64,000 nt of DNA. Origin: Leptolyngbya sp. Heron Island J. GTDB taxonomy: Bacteria; Cyanobacteriota; Cyanobacteriia; Phormidesmidales; Phormidesmidaceae. A program made the translations under genes and the position numbers. Positions 34,356 through 43,763 of the stretch are shown here, piece after piece. Positions within the stretch are counted from its first letter, which is position 1. Each line of letters begins with the position of its first letter. The stretch covers positions 1 to 64,000 of the forward strand of contig NZ_AWNH01000021.1 in NCBI RefSeq assembly GCF_000482245.1. Reading direction: 5' to 3'. The notes below the pieces were generated by a model. It did no database searches and was not told the origin of the DNA. It saw only the letters and a program-made list of their open reading frames with translations.

Positions 34356-34853
34356 TTAGACGGCTGAGTTCATTAATGAAGTAATTGTCTGTAATGCTTG
34401 GGTTAACCCCTTCTCTGCTAGATCTGATAAGGAATGGCCAATGGCAAAATCCTGAGCCGGAACTTCAATCAACCAAGCTTTTGGAAAATGGCCATAGACA
34501 GATTGGGTCAGTGCTAACAATGAACAAGGACTGCAGGAATGGCCAAAGCCAGGTAATGTAGTGCCTGTAGTTTCTGTGCCGCAGGCATTTAGCGGTTTAA
34601 CTTGCACCGTGTCGGTAGTGTTGAATTTACAGGCATCCACAAAAATGGCGACATCTGCCCTGGCCAGTTTACTAGAGAGTTCTGGAGTAAGATACTTAAC
34701 TGAATAAGCGTCAAGGTTAGGCGTTTTTAATTCCTGAAGTTGAGCAACTATTTTTTGGCCAATAGCATCATCACCCTTGTTGGGATTACCGTATCCGACC
34801 ACCAAGAAGGTAGGGCTAGCTTCTGAGGAAAAGCTGTGGGTAGCATTTTCCAT
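34356..34853 (-). CDS. second hydrogenase maturation endopeptidase (HoxW-like)
   Basis: A 165-residue protein with GAGG 8 nt before the ATG. GYGNPNKGDDAIG at 20-32 gives the acidic nickel ligand, VDACK the second acidic position, and GFGHSCSP the His. It is a paralogue of the HoxW at 30230-30748. It lies between hoxF and hoxU, where many cyanobacteria have an unrelated small gene. It may process HoxH redundantly or a second hydrogenase encoded elsewhere. Confidence 0.82.
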   Translation of the reverse strand: MENATHSFSSEASPTFLVVGYGNPNKGDDAIGQKIVAQLQELKTPNLDAYSVKYLTPELSSKLARADVAIFVDACKFNTTDTVQVKPLNACGTETTGTTLPGFGHSCSPCSLLALTQSVYGHFPKAWLIEVPAQDFAIGHSLSDLAEKGLTQALQTITSLMNSAV

Positions 34854-35033
34854 AGTATTTTCCTCTCATTTCACTAGTGTGTTGTTCATTGCCATTTGGT
34901 TCATAGCCAGGAATAGAAACGCCTATATACATTTTAGAGGCGATCTGATGAGACTCGATAGGGCTTTAACTAAATGTTGAGGACAAACTGTTGCGGTAAG
35001 TAAAATACCAGTAAGTAAATGGACAAAACTATC

Positions 35034-35060
35034 TATCCATCCACCCATCCACCCATCCAC
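35034..35060 (+). repeat. 8-bp tandem microsatellite
   Basis: ATCCACCC repeated about three times in the gap between hoxF and the hoxW-like gene. Too short to assign a function. Confidence 0.6.
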
Positions 35061-35125
35061 AGTCCTCTACCAGGCAGACCTTAGGTAAGGTTGTCGGAAC
35101 CAAGAGAAGCCTCTCCCTAAGCTTA

Positions 35126-36727
35126 TTACCCCTCCAATGCCTCCAAATACTCCTCCCGAAAATAGCGCAGCGTACTCAAAACCGAATTCGGAGCAGCTTG
35201 CCCCAACCCACACAAACTGGTGTGTTTGACCACATCACATAGCATCTCCAGCTGCGCTAAATCGGCGGCTGTTGCCCGGTGTTCTTTGAACTTAGTTAAC
35301 AGCTGGTAGAGTTGCACGGTCCCTGCTCGACAGGGGATACACTTGCCACAGGACTCATCCATACAAAACTGCATAAAAAACTGGGCCACATCCACCATAT
35401 GGGTATGCTCATCCATCACAATCATGCCGCCTGAGCCCATAATCGATCCCAGTTTTTTGAGCGATTCAAAATCTACAGAGGTGTCAAATGCAGATGCTGG
35501 GATACAGCCCCCTGAAGGACCACCCGTTTGTACAGCCTTAATCTGAGCCCCATTGGGGGCACCCTGCCCCATCGTTTCCACAATCTCTCCTAGGGAAATT
35601 CCCATGGGTACTTCGATTAATCCGGCATTTTGTACCTTGCCCGTGAGAGAGAAAACTTTAGTGCCTTTGCTCTGTTCGGTACCAATGGAGGCAAACCAAT
35701 CAGCTCCATTGCGGATAATAGGAGCAATATTGGCAAAGGTTTCTACGTTGTTGATTAATGTGGGACAGCCCCACAGTCCTGACTCAGCCGGATAGGGAGG
35801 ACGGGGTCTAGGAATCCCGCGTTTGCCTTCAATGGAGGCCATTAAGGCGGTTTCTTCACCGCAGACAAAGGCTCCGGCTCCGATGCGTAAATCTACACGA
35901 AAATCAAAAGGAGAGTCAAAAATTTGACTGCCAAGCAAACCATGGCGTTTGGCCTGGCGGATGGCAGTTTGCAAATGGTTAATGGCCAGGGGATACTCTC
36001 CCCGCACGTAGATATAGCCCTGATTGGCTCCGACAGCATAGGCTGCGATCGCAAGTCCTTCCAATACCCGATGGGGATCGCTCTCCAATACACTGCGATC
36101 CATATAAGCCCCCGGATCGCCCTCATCCGCGTTACACACCACGTACTTCTGCCCCGGTGGCATTTTCGCCACTGTGGCCCACTTTAATCCAGTCGGATAG
36201 CCTGCCCCACCTCGCCCCCGTAGACCACTGCGGGTAATCTCATCGACTACCATTTCCGGCGACATCTCGCGTAAACAGTGATGCAGTGCTTTGTAGCCTG
36301 ATGCCGCAATATAGTCCTCAATCTTTTCTGGATCAATACGACCGCTATTTTCCAACACAATCCGCTGCTGCCGAGTAAAAAATGGATTATCCATCGGCTG
36401 GGTCTTTAGGGCAGCAATATCTGGATGAGACGATTGCGCCAGCACCGCCACTACAGCAGCAGACTGTTCTGGTGTCACCTGCCCATAGAGCACGTCAGCA
36501 GCACCGTCAGAGTCGACTCGTACCAACGGCCCCTGACTGCATAACCCCATACAGCCCACCCCCGACACTTGTACCTGGTCTGTTAACCCCTGAGCAACTA
36601 CCGCAGCTTCCAGCTGTTCTCTAACCGCCGCACTATTAGCCGAAAGACAGCCACCAACAGTACAGCAACAAATGCGATACTTTTTTTGAACAGCTACAGA
36701 CGATCGCTGTAATTCATCAAAAGTCAT
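35126..36727 (-). CDS. hoxF: diaphorase subunit HoxF
   Basis: The start is ATG 36727, which overlaps the hoxE stop as ATGA. The product of 533 residues has an N-terminal thioredoxin-like [2Fe-2S] domain (Cys-rich ICCCTVGGC and GVGCMGLC). The NuoF-like part has the NADH/FMN-binding [10 protein letters not shown] and [12 protein letters not shown]. The C-terminal 4Fe-4S motif is [12 protein letters not shown] with a later CGLGQ. It oxidises or reduces NAD(P)H for the hydrogenase module. Confidence 0.96.
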   Translation of the reverse strand: MTFDELQRSSVAVQKKYRICCCTVGGCLSANSAAVREQLEAAVVAQGLTDQVQVSGVGCMGLCSQGPLVRVDSDGAADVLYGQVTPEQSAAVVAVLAQSSHPDIAALKTQPMDNPFFTRQQRIVLENSGRIDPEKIEDYIAASGYKALHHCLREMSPEMVVDEITRSGLRGRGGAGYPTGLKWATVAKMPPGQKYVVCNADEGDPGAYMDRSVLESDPHRVLEGLAIAAYAVGANQGYIYVRGEYPLAINHLQTAIRQAKRHGLLGSQIFDSPFDFRVDLRIGAGAFVCGEETALMASIEGKRGIPRPRPPYPAESGLWGCPTLINNVETFANIAPIIRNGADWFASIGTEQSKGTKVFSLTGKVQNAGLIEVPMGISLGEIVETMGQGAPNGAQIKAVQTGGPSGGCIPASAFDTSVDFESLKKLGSIMGSGGMIVMDEHTHMVDVAQFFMQFCMDESCGKCIPCRAGTVQLYQLLTKFKEHRATAADLAQLEMLCDVVKHTSLCGLGQAAPNSVLSTLRYFREEYLEALEG

Positions 36728-37233
36728 GGCCTGGATGCAGATAGACAACTCTTCAGACGCTGCGTCACGCGCTCTAACGTTTGATGCCCCTCTAGTTGCT
36801 CATCAAACACCACAGTCGGAGCAATACCGCAGGCCCCCAAACAACGTGCTGTCATCAGCGATAGCTGACCGTCAGCTGTAGTCTCACCCGCTTTAATCCC
36901 CGTTGCATTTTCCAAACAGCTGAGCAACTGCGCCGCCTGTTTCACATAACAAGCTGTTCCCAAACAGACAACACAGCTATGTATCCCTTTGGGGGCCAAT
37001 GAGAAGAAGTGATAAAAGGTTGCCACCCCATAGACCCGACTGGGTGGCAACTTCAGCCGTTGGGCAATATGCAATAACAAGTTTGTGTCTAGATAGCCAA
37101 ATAGTTTCTGGGCCCGATGCAACACCTCAATCAGCGCGTCAGGGCGATACTGATGTTGTTTCATAGTTGCCTCTAACAGGCGGAGTCGCCTGTCATTAGC
37201 TGGGGAAGTCTGAACCGTAGCCCTAGAAGTCAT
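36724..37233 (-). CDS. hoxE: diaphorase subunit HoxE
   Basis: A 169-residue NuoE-like protein with a [2Fe-2S] cluster bound by [10 protein letters not shown] and CLGACGIAP. It caps the HoxFU diaphorase. It is first in the minus-strand hox series and is divergent from the alpha/beta-hydrolase gene, sharing a 184-base promoter region. Confidence 0.95.
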   Translation of the reverse strand: MTSRATVQTSPANDRRLRLLEATMKQHQYRPDALIEVLHRAQKLFGYLDTNLLLHIAQRLKLPPSRVYGVATFYHFFSLAPKGIHSCVVCLGTACYVKQAAQLLSCLENATGIKAGETTADGQLSLMTARCLGACGIAPTVVFDEQLEGHQTLERVTQRLKSCLSASRP

Positions 37234-37289
37234 GACTTTTCTAGTATTACCTCCCTAGTCACCTTGCCACTGTCATTTATCTTGCCAAT

Positions 37290-37307
37290 TATTGGTATAA
37301 ACCAATA
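37290..37307. promoter_or_regulatory. palindrome in the hoxE promoter region
   Basis: TATTGGT-ATAA-ACCAATA: two 7-bp arms around a 4-base centre, 57 bases upstream of hoxE. It is next to the direct-repeat site at 37309-37325 and could bind a second regulator. I do not recognise it as a LexA or NtcA site. Confidence 0.4.
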
Positions 37308-37308
37308 G

Positions 37309-37325
37309 TTTGAGGAATTTATGAG
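37309..37325 (-). promoter_or_regulatory. 11-bp-period direct-repeat site (hoxE)
   Basis: Minus strand CTCATAAATTC then CTCAAA, half-sites 11 bp apart, about 76-92 nt upstream of hoxE. Nearly identical to the site before hoxW-hypA (30781-30799). Confidence 0.5.
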
Positions 37326-37417
37326 GATTGAGCACCACCTACCGGTTTTAACTCTATGGAGCTTAACCTAGCTCTTCTCTTGGTATAGCCTTTAAGCAAA
37401 TTCATCAGTGTTCGACT

Positions 37418-38305
37418 ATGCCCTCTGCTTTTGACATTACCACCGAGTTTATTCAGGCGAATGGCCTCACCTTTGAAGTCGACACCTGTGGTGGGGGGCC
37501 AAAACTAGCGCTTTGTCTCCACGGATTTCCCGAAAGTTCTTACTCATGGCGGTATCAGCTGCCACTGCTGGCAGATCTTGGTTATCGGGTGTGGGCTCCC
37601 AACCTACGGGGCTATGGTCGCTCCAGTCGTCCTCAGGAGGTGAGAGCGTACGATTTAGATTGCTTGGTGGAGGATGTAGCCGCGCTCATTGATATCAGCG
37701 GTGCCACTGCGACCATGTTAGTAGCCCACGATTGGGGTGGAGCCATTGCCTGGATGTTTGCCTTGCAAAAGGTGCGCCCTCTAGAACGATTGATCATCAT
37801 GAATTTGCCCCATCCGCTGCTGTTCTATCGAGGTGCCCGCAAGTTTCCTCAATATCTCAAATCTTGGTATATCCTCTATTTTCAGATTCCCTGGTTACCG
37901 GAATGGATGCTGGGGTTGAACAAGGCTCAGCTCCTGGGGTCAATCCTGCAGGCCAGTGCCATAGACAAAAGTTGCTTTTCCCAGGATGTGCTCCAGGTGT
38001 ATCGCCTCAATGCCCAACAAACTGGTGCCCTCACCGCTATGCTCAATTACTACCGGGCCAATTTTTATCGTTTTTTTAAACCTCTCTCGCCAGAATTGCA
38101 GACGCTTTTAGCAACCCCTCTGGAGCTCCCCACTTTGATGATTTGGGGAGAAGAAGATGTCGCCCTCAGCAAGTTTTTGACCTACGGCACAGCAGAGCTG
38201 GTGACAGATTTCACCCTTCACTACTTGCCCGGTGTCTCCCACTGGGTGCAACAGGAAGCACCGGAACAGGTGAATGATTTGATCCAAAATTGGCTAGCCA
38301 GGTGA
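37418..38305 (+). CDS. alpha/beta hydrolase, epoxide-hydrolase-like
   Basis: A 295-residue cytosolic enzyme. HGFPESSYSWR near 34-44 forms the oxyanion region, AHDWGG near 104-109 carries the nucleophilic Asp, and GVSHWVQQEAP carries the catalytic His. An Asp nucleophile in this context points to epoxide hydrolases or haloalkane dehalogenases rather than esterases. It converges with the FAD-monooxygenase gene with a 12-base overlap of ends. The natural substrate is unknown. Confidence 0.82.
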   Translation: MPSAFDITTEFIQANGLTFEVDTCGGGPKLALCLHGFPESSYSWRYQLPLLADLGYRVWAPNLRGYGRSSRPQEVRAYDLDCLVEDVAALIDISGATATMLVAHDWGGAIAWMFALQKVRPLERLIIMNLPHPLLFYRGARKFPQYLKSWYILYFQIPWLPEWMLGLNKAQLLGSILQASAIDKSCFSQDVLQVYRLNAQQTGALTAMLNYYRANFYRFFKPLSPELQTLLATPLELPTLMIWGEEDVALSKFLTYGTAELVTDFTLHYLPGVSHWVQQEAPEQVNDLIQNWLAR

Positions 38306-39613
38306 CTGGGCCAGGGCTTTCCATAGGGTGCGGGGGTGAAACAAAACGCTGGGTGATTTTGCCATATGGGCCACCTGGAGAAAATCATCGTAGATTTTTA
38401 TATCAGCATTGGCGGCCTGTACCACCCGATCAAAATAGCCTTGAGTTTTTCGCGTTAACCAGTCGGGCCGATCCCCAGTTGTCATCTTCCAGCGAAAATC
38501 TTCTCCGGTGGCCATCATCCAGGGCATTTCTATGACTTTGGCCAACTTGCGCTGAAACTGGAGTGAGAATTTACTGTTTAAACTCTCTTTGGTAGAAGAG
38601 TCATCTAAACAGTCTCCCAACAGGATAGCGCCCAGACTGGCAACGGTCATGCCCTGGCCATAGCTGGGGTTAAAGGCACACACTGCATCCCCCAGGGTGA
38701 CCAGTCCGGCGGGCATTGTCTTAAGTTTTTCGTAGTGACGCAGGCAGTTGGCGGTGTTGCGGTAGCAGTAGATCGGCGACAGGGGCTGAGCTCGCTGGAT
38801 GGCATGGTAAATAGAGGGGTCTCGCAGGCTCTTGGCGAATTCTAGGAATTCGTCTTCTTGGTTGCTGGGATAATCTTTTTCAAAGCCGCTGAGGGTAATC
38901 ACACAGCGATTGCCTTCCACGGGGTAAACCACACCACCTCGGCGAGTTGTACCTGGCTTACTGGCAATGATCACCCCCTCAATGGCATCCTCTGGAGCAT
39001 ACTCATACCAGCGAGAGGCATAGCCTAAAAATGAGTTAACCGCTGAGGTTTCAACGGGGCCATAGCCCAGCTCCATTAGCCATTCTGGTAGTTGGGAGCG
39101 GCGACCGGAGGCGTCCACCACCAGGTCTGCCTGCAGGGTGGTGGGACCGTTGACTTTATGATCAATCACGACTCCGGTGATCCGATCGCGATCGCGAATC
39201 AGAGATTGGGCACAGGTCTGAGCTTTGAGGCTAAAGCCTGATCGCTGTAGTAGCTGCTGCCGCAGGTACCATTCCAGCAGCAAACGGCTGCAAATCAGAC
39301 CCTTCAGGTTAGATTTGTGCTGGGGCATCCAGGCCCACATGGTGAGAAATTTCCAGTCGTTGGTCCAGTCGAGCAGTTGGGCCCCCTGAGCAATCAGGTC
39401 GTCAGTCAGGTTGGGAAACAGCGACTCTACCAGGTGGTAGCCCTGAAGGAGGAGGGCGTGAACGTGCTGGGCTTGGGGGACACCGGGCCGCACTTCAGGG
39501 CCATCGGGAAGCTGATCCCGTTCGAGGAGGATGACATGGTCGTAGTGGTCGAGAAGGACTCGGGCGGTGAGCAGACCGGCAATGCTGCCGCCGATGACGA
39601 TGGCCTGGGACAT
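38294..39613 (-). CDS. FAD-dependent monooxygenase
   Basis: A 439-residue flavoprotein. The N-terminal GGSIAG (Rossmann motif) binds ADP-FAD, VVDASGRRS is the mid-domain DG-like motif, and GDAVCAFNPSYGQGM binds the FAD ribityl chain. This is the class A (PHBH-type) oxygenase pattern, with relatives acting on aromatic, polyprenyl or tryptophan-derived substrates. No signal or membrane helix is seen. It and the adjacent epoxide-hydrolase-like enzyme could form a two-step pathway (epoxidation then ring opening), which is inference. Confidence 0.82.
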   Translation of the reverse strand: MSQAIVIGGSIAGLLTARVLLDHYDHVILLERDQLPDGPEVRPGVPQAQHVHALLLQGYHLVESLFPNLTDDLIAQGAQLLDWTNDWKFLTMWAWMPQHKSNLKGLICSRLLLEWYLRQQLLQRSGFSLKAQTCAQSLIRDRDRITGVVIDHKVNGPTTLQADLVVDASGRRSQLPEWLMELGYGPVETSAVNSFLGYASRWYEYAPEDAIEGVIIASKPGTTRRGGVVYPVEGNRCVITLSGFEKDYPSNQEDEFLEFAKSLRDPSIYHAIQRAQPLSPIYCYRNTANCLRHYEKLKTMPAGLVTLGDAVCAFNPSYGQGMTVASLGAILLGDCLDDSSTKESLNSKFSLQFQRKLAKVIEMPWMMATGEDFRWKMTTGDRPDWLTRKTQGYFDRVVQAANADIKIYDDFLQVAHMAKSPSVLFHPRTLWKALAQSPG

Positions 39614-40042
39614 GGTAGGAAGAATTCGATTGAACAGTAGGAAGTGTAGGAATTGTCAGGGTTACTCTGAGGGTAGAGCGAATACTCACTATCTACCAGG
39701 TTGGCTAAGGAAACTACACCGTCACCTGCCTCGATTTAGGATGGACCGCAAGGATACAGAGATAATGCTTGCCATGGCTAAGTTTGACGGTTCGAGACTG
39801 TCCTCACCAACCGTCCTCACCAACCCTTCACCTGCAATGAAATTCCCCGCCATCATCACCCCAAACTGCCATGTACCATCCTGGGGCTTGCCGCTGTATA
39901 GCCCCCATAGGGCAAGCCCCCTGACCGCATGACGATCAGGGGGCTATCGGCTGCATGGAGTGACGTCAGATCATCCTGCTCTAGTTTTTTGGTGCGATCG
40001 CACTTTTACCATCAACAACAGCCATTCAGCTCCAGCCTCTAG
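39614..40042. other. intergenic region with hairpins
   Basis: About 430 bases without a gene, between the FAD-monooxygenase start and the Wzc stop. Near the right end, AGCCCCCTGA (39919-39928) and its reverse complement (39940-39949) form a stem around an 11-base loop. A second pair, GGCTTGCC/GGCAAGCC, lies just before it. These may terminate Wzc transcription, but no T-run follows. Confidence 0.5.
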
Positions 40043-42208
40043 TTAGCGTTCTCGCACAGCAATACCAAAGACATTCACATTAGCAATTCGCAGTTGATCC
40101 ATCGCCTGGTCAAGCAGATTTTGCTTAAGCTGGCCAGGACTGGTGACAATCAACATACCATCGGCTTGCTCGGTAATTAGATAAGCATCCGATTGCCCCA
40201 GTAGTGACGGTGCATCAAACACAACTAAATCAAATTTGGTTTTGAGCTGTTGAATCAGCTTCTGCACGCGCTTAGTTGTTAAAATATGACCGGCATCATG
40301 ACCTTTTGTACCGGCACAGAGAACCTTAAGCCCATCAATTGGCTCATGTAAAAACGTATTTTTAGTGATGGCGTTGGCATCACTCAAGGCCAGGTCCGTT
40401 AAACCAGCATCGTTAGGCAGCTTGAGATAGCTATGAATCTTAGGATCGCGCAGATTAGTATCCACCAACAGTACTCGTTGTCCCATGAGAGCTGCCGCTT
40501 CCGCCAGATGAATAGCCGCGATTGATTTACCCTCATTATCCATGACAGAGCTAACCACTACCGATGTTAATGGCTGATCGGCACTGCTCAGTCTCAGGTT
40601 AGTGTAGAGTGAGCGAAATGCCTCCATAAACGGATCTTCCGCATAGGTAGCTGCGCCATTCTCCAAGGGTGAGCCTGTAGTATCGGCAGCTGTTTTCGAG
40701 GTCTTACTGGTTGCCAATTGTAAGGCCTGCATCGGTGCAAAAACATCTCGCTCGACAGATTGAGGGGCGGGGATTTTGCCTAAAATGGGTAGCTGCATCG
40801 CCCGTTGAATATCTTTGTCTGAATAAAGCACCCCCGTTGACTTATCGAGTAGTAGCGCCAGCACTGAGCCCATTAAGAGACCCAATATCCCACCCAATAG
40901 TAAGTTTTGAGTTAAACTCACAGGCGTGACCCTAGACTGCGTTGGCGGTGTCACAATTTCCCAAGGAATTTCTCGCTGGGCTGAATCGATTTCTAAGGCT
41001 GCTTGTTTTGCTAAAAACTGATTTAAGTTTTCCGTAGCAATTTCTAGCTCTCGCTGAATCTCCACATAGTCTCGTGAGATTCCTGCCAGGTCGTCAACAT
41101 CAGAACTGAGTCCCTGTAGAGCGCCATTCAAGGAGCGTTCTTGCGCCTCTAACTCCTGCATTTGACTAATTAGATCGCGCTGAGATTGCGCGCCCTGTTG
41201 TTCTAGCAAGGTCAGCAAATTTTGTCGTTGCTCCTTGAGCACCTCCATATCTGGACTATTGTCAAGATAGAGTGTCGACGCCTGAGCAATTTGAGTATCT
41301 AGCTCTAGCAAACTATCCAGTAATGCCTGATATCTTGGATTTTGTGCTAAAGCAGACGATGATGCTTGCTCTTGAGGCCCACTCAGTTGAGAGCGCAGGT
41401 TCTCATAATTAGCTCGATTTTGCTCTAGAGAGATTTGTAGATCAAGCTGTTGCTTTGAGAAGGTATCCACTTGTCCAGATAGCTGAGAACCACGAGAATC
41501 AGGATCAATAATGTTATGGGTTAATCGTAGTGATTCTAGCTGATCTTGCAAAGAATCCACCTTGTTCGCTAAATCAGGTAGCTTTTGCTCAACAAATTCA
41601 ATGGCCCGACGAATATCAGCCTGTTTAGATTCAAGGCTAAATGCTAAATACGCCTGGGATGCCAGCTCTAAAATAGACTGCACCATTTGGGGATCGCCAT
41701 CTTGCATTGACACCCGAATAATATTGGAATTATTACCCAGCTGGTTGACTCGTAGTCGGCTAGATAACACCTGGTAGCACGGATCATAGGTCACTTCCGA
41801 AGCATTCGAGTCAGGCGCTACCCCAGGGCAATAATTAGGATAACTCTCTCTAATCCCTTCAATGACTGGTCGCAAAACCTTAGGGCCTACTAAAATTTTG
41901 AGTAGGTCACTATCAACAGCCACCTGATCTTGAGTGGTGAGGGTTTCTGGAACATTGGCGATCACCTCAGTTTCAGTACTTTGCGCTTGTACCAAAAGTT
42001 CAAAGCTACCGTCGTAAACAGGTTTTTCGGAAAGGACTCTGGTGGCGGCAAGTCCCATGGTAGCCACTGTAACACCAGTTATCACCCACCATTTTCGCTG
42101 TAGTATTTTAACTAAGGCAACAAAATTGAGTCCGCCTTCGTCTTCGGAAATCGAACGTTCCGGGCCTGTCCAAGATGATGATGATGAGGGGAGGGTATCA
42201 GCTCTCAT
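40043..42208 (-). CDS. Wzc-like polysaccharide co-polymerase/tyrosine kinase, atypical P-loop
   Basis: A 721-residue inner-membrane protein. The N-terminal Wzz domain has helices near 40-58 and 440-460 around a long periplasmic coiled coil. A BY-kinase domain follows. The Walker A position reads MDNEGKSI instead of the usual PGEGKST; the Gly-Lys-Ser is kept but the preceding Pro is lost. Walker A' VLLVDTNLRDP and Walker B LVVFDAP are present. It ends AVRER with no Tyr-rich tail. It controls chain length and export of a surface polysaccharide together with the Wza-like protein encoded just upstream. Confidence 0.83.
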   Translation of the reverse strand: MRADTLPSSSSSWTGPERSISEDEGGLNFVALVKILQRKWWVITGVTVATMGLAATRVLSEKPVYDGSFELLVQAQSTETEVIANVPETLTTQDQVAVDSDLLKILVGPKVLRPVIEGIRESYPNYCPGVAPDSNASEVTYDPCYQVLSSRLRVNQLGNNSNIIRVSMQDGDPQMVQSILELASQAYLAFSLESKQADIRRAIEFVEQKLPDLANKVDSLQDQLESLRLTHNIIDPDSRGSQLSGQVDTFSKQQLDLQISLEQNRANYENLRSQLSGPQEQASSSALAQNPRYQALLDSLLELDTQIAQASTLYLDNSPDMEVLKEQRQNLLTLLEQQGAQSQRDLISQMQELEAQERSLNGALQGLSSDVDDLAGISRDYVEIQRELEIATENLNQFLAKQAALEIDSAQREIPWEIVTPPTQSRVTPVSLTQNLLLGGILGLLMGSVLALLLDKSTGVLYSDKDIQRAMQLPILGKIPAPQSVERDVFAPMQALQLATSKTSKTAADTTGSPLENGAATYAEDPFMEAFRSLYTNLRLSSADQPLTSVVVSSVMDNEGKSIAAIHLAEAAALMGQRVLLVDTNLRDPKIHSYLKLPNDAGLTDLALSDANAITKNTFLHEPIDGLKVLCAGTKGHDAGHILTTKRVQKLIQQLKTKFDLVVFDAPSLLGQSDAYLITEQADGMLIVTSPGQLKQNLLDQAMDQLRIANVNVFGIAVRER

Positions 42209-42281
42209 AGGTAGAGGATATGTAATAGATGTGAATAATTAAAGGCTGGAATGGAAAACCTGAGTTTTGAGAAATCTCCGC

Positions 42282-43763
42282 CTAATCAAATATATTCAGA
42301 AACCTCAGGGGAGAGAAAACGTTAGTGATCACTTGCCCAACTGGACTAAGAATAGAACCGATCTCATCACTAATACGAGCGAGCGCCGATGGATTGACAA
42401 TGATGACATCGTTATTTTGCAGCAGGGGATTATTGTCATCATTAATGCCCTGAGCAAAGTCAACAGGAATTGTTCTTCGATTGACGGTACCATCAGGACT
42501 GAGTCGAATCAGCTCAGCCTCACTTTCTTTTGCACGATTGTTAAAGCCACCAACGGCCAGGATCGCCTGACTAAGGGATGTATTAGGTGGCAACTCAATT
42601 ACCCCTGAGCGGGATACTTCACCGACAACGTTAACGCGGATAGCATTAGGGGAAAAGCTAGCGGATGCTACTGTAGGCACTTCCGACGGGTCTAATGCCG
42701 TTGCAATTGGAACAAAAATAGTATCGTTGGCCTGTAGAACAACATCTTGATAGACATCACCGGCTTCTAGTAACTGCCACAGGTCTACATCAATAACTTG
42801 TGAGCCACCGGAGCGAGTGGGGCGAACAATCTGTACTTGGCGAATATCAGCTCTGGGTTTAATACCGCCGGCTACCTGCAAAGCCCTTGTAACTGTAGTT
42901 GGGGTGCTAGAGTTAGCGGATGCACCAGGAACACCTGCATCTCGAGTAGTGGCTACCCCTCCTTGCAGTGTGTACGGACCAGGTCGATACACCTCACCAA
43001 TAACCGCCACATTGATCGGCTGACTGACGCTAGCGGCAAAACTGGAATCCGCCAAAAGTGAAGCTTCTTCTAAAGAAATTGTCCCCGTGGGAATAAAGAT
43101 TGAATCACCATCTCGTAGAGAGATATCATACTGGGAATTACCCGTTTCCAGAAGCTGCCAGAGATCAACAGTAAAGGTTTGAGTGTTGCCATTTCGTCCG
43201 GAGCGTTCAATCTGCACTTGGCGAATATCGGCAACTTGGGTGACCCCGCCAGCCATTTCCAGTAGCTGAGTTAATCGGGGTGACTGGGTGCCAGTTTGAG
43301 TGAGGGTGTAAGCCCCAGGAGTATTGATCTCACCGGAAATACCAATTTGCAACGGACGTCGGTTGAGCAGGCTCAGGGTAACCAATGGACGTTTTAAGTA
43401 TTGACCGTACTGACTGGACAACAATTCTGTAGTTTCTTCTATGGAAAGCCCCGCTACATTGACGGGGCCAATCAGCGGCAAATTCAAGGTGCCGTCCACT
43501 AGAACTTCGCTCTCGCCACTGTATTGCGGCACCTGGAAAATCTCAACACGAACAACATCACCAGCTCCCAGGGTATAGGCTGTTTCAGCCGGTGGGGCAA
43601 CGATGCTTCTAGTCGGGCTAGTCGTGGGGGTAGCCCGACTGGGATTTTGCTCTGGTAAGGATGGTAGCTGTTGGGCTTTTGCTGCGGAAGAGGAGATACC
43701 CATTGCACATAGGGCAATACAAACTAGGGCTAATTTGGGCTGAGACAGGCGACTGTTTAACAT
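42282..43763 (-). CDS. Wza-like polysaccharide export protein with repeated SLBB domains
   Basis: From ATG 43763 the product has about 493 residues and a signal peptide ending near AKAQQ; a longer frame to 43832 adds an unlikely leader. A polysaccharide export domain (YTLGAGDVVRVEIFQVPQ) is followed by three SLBB beta-grasp repeats. Two of them share the block ADIRQVQI..R...VDLWQLLE and are obvious duplicates. It forms the outer-membrane passage for the polysaccharide whose length is set by the Wzc-like protein. The gene precedes wzc by 73 nt. Confidence 0.85.
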   Translation of the reverse strand: MLNSRLSQPKLALVCIALCAMGISSSAAKAQQLPSLPEQNPSRATPTTSPTRSIVAPPAETAYTLGAGDVVRVEIFQVPQYSGESEVLVDGTLNLPLIGPVNVAGLSIEETTELLSSQYGQYLKRPLVTLSLLNRRPLQIGISGEINTPGAYTLTQTGTQSPRLTQLLEMAGGVTQVADIRQVQIERSGRNGNTQTFTVDLWQLLETGNSQYDISLRDGDSIFIPTGTISLEEASLLADSSFAASVSQPINVAVIGEVYRPGPYTLQGGVATTRDAGVPGASANSSTPTTVTRALQVAGGIKPRADIRQVQIVRPTRSGGSQVIDVDLWQLLEAGDVYQDVVLQANDTIFVPIATALDPSEVPTVASASFSPNAIRVNVVGEVSRSGVIELPPNTSLSQAILAVGGFNNRAKESEAELIRLSPDGTVNRRTIPVDFAQGINDDNNPLLQNNDVIIVNPSALARISDEIGSILSPVGQVITNVFSPLRFLNIFD

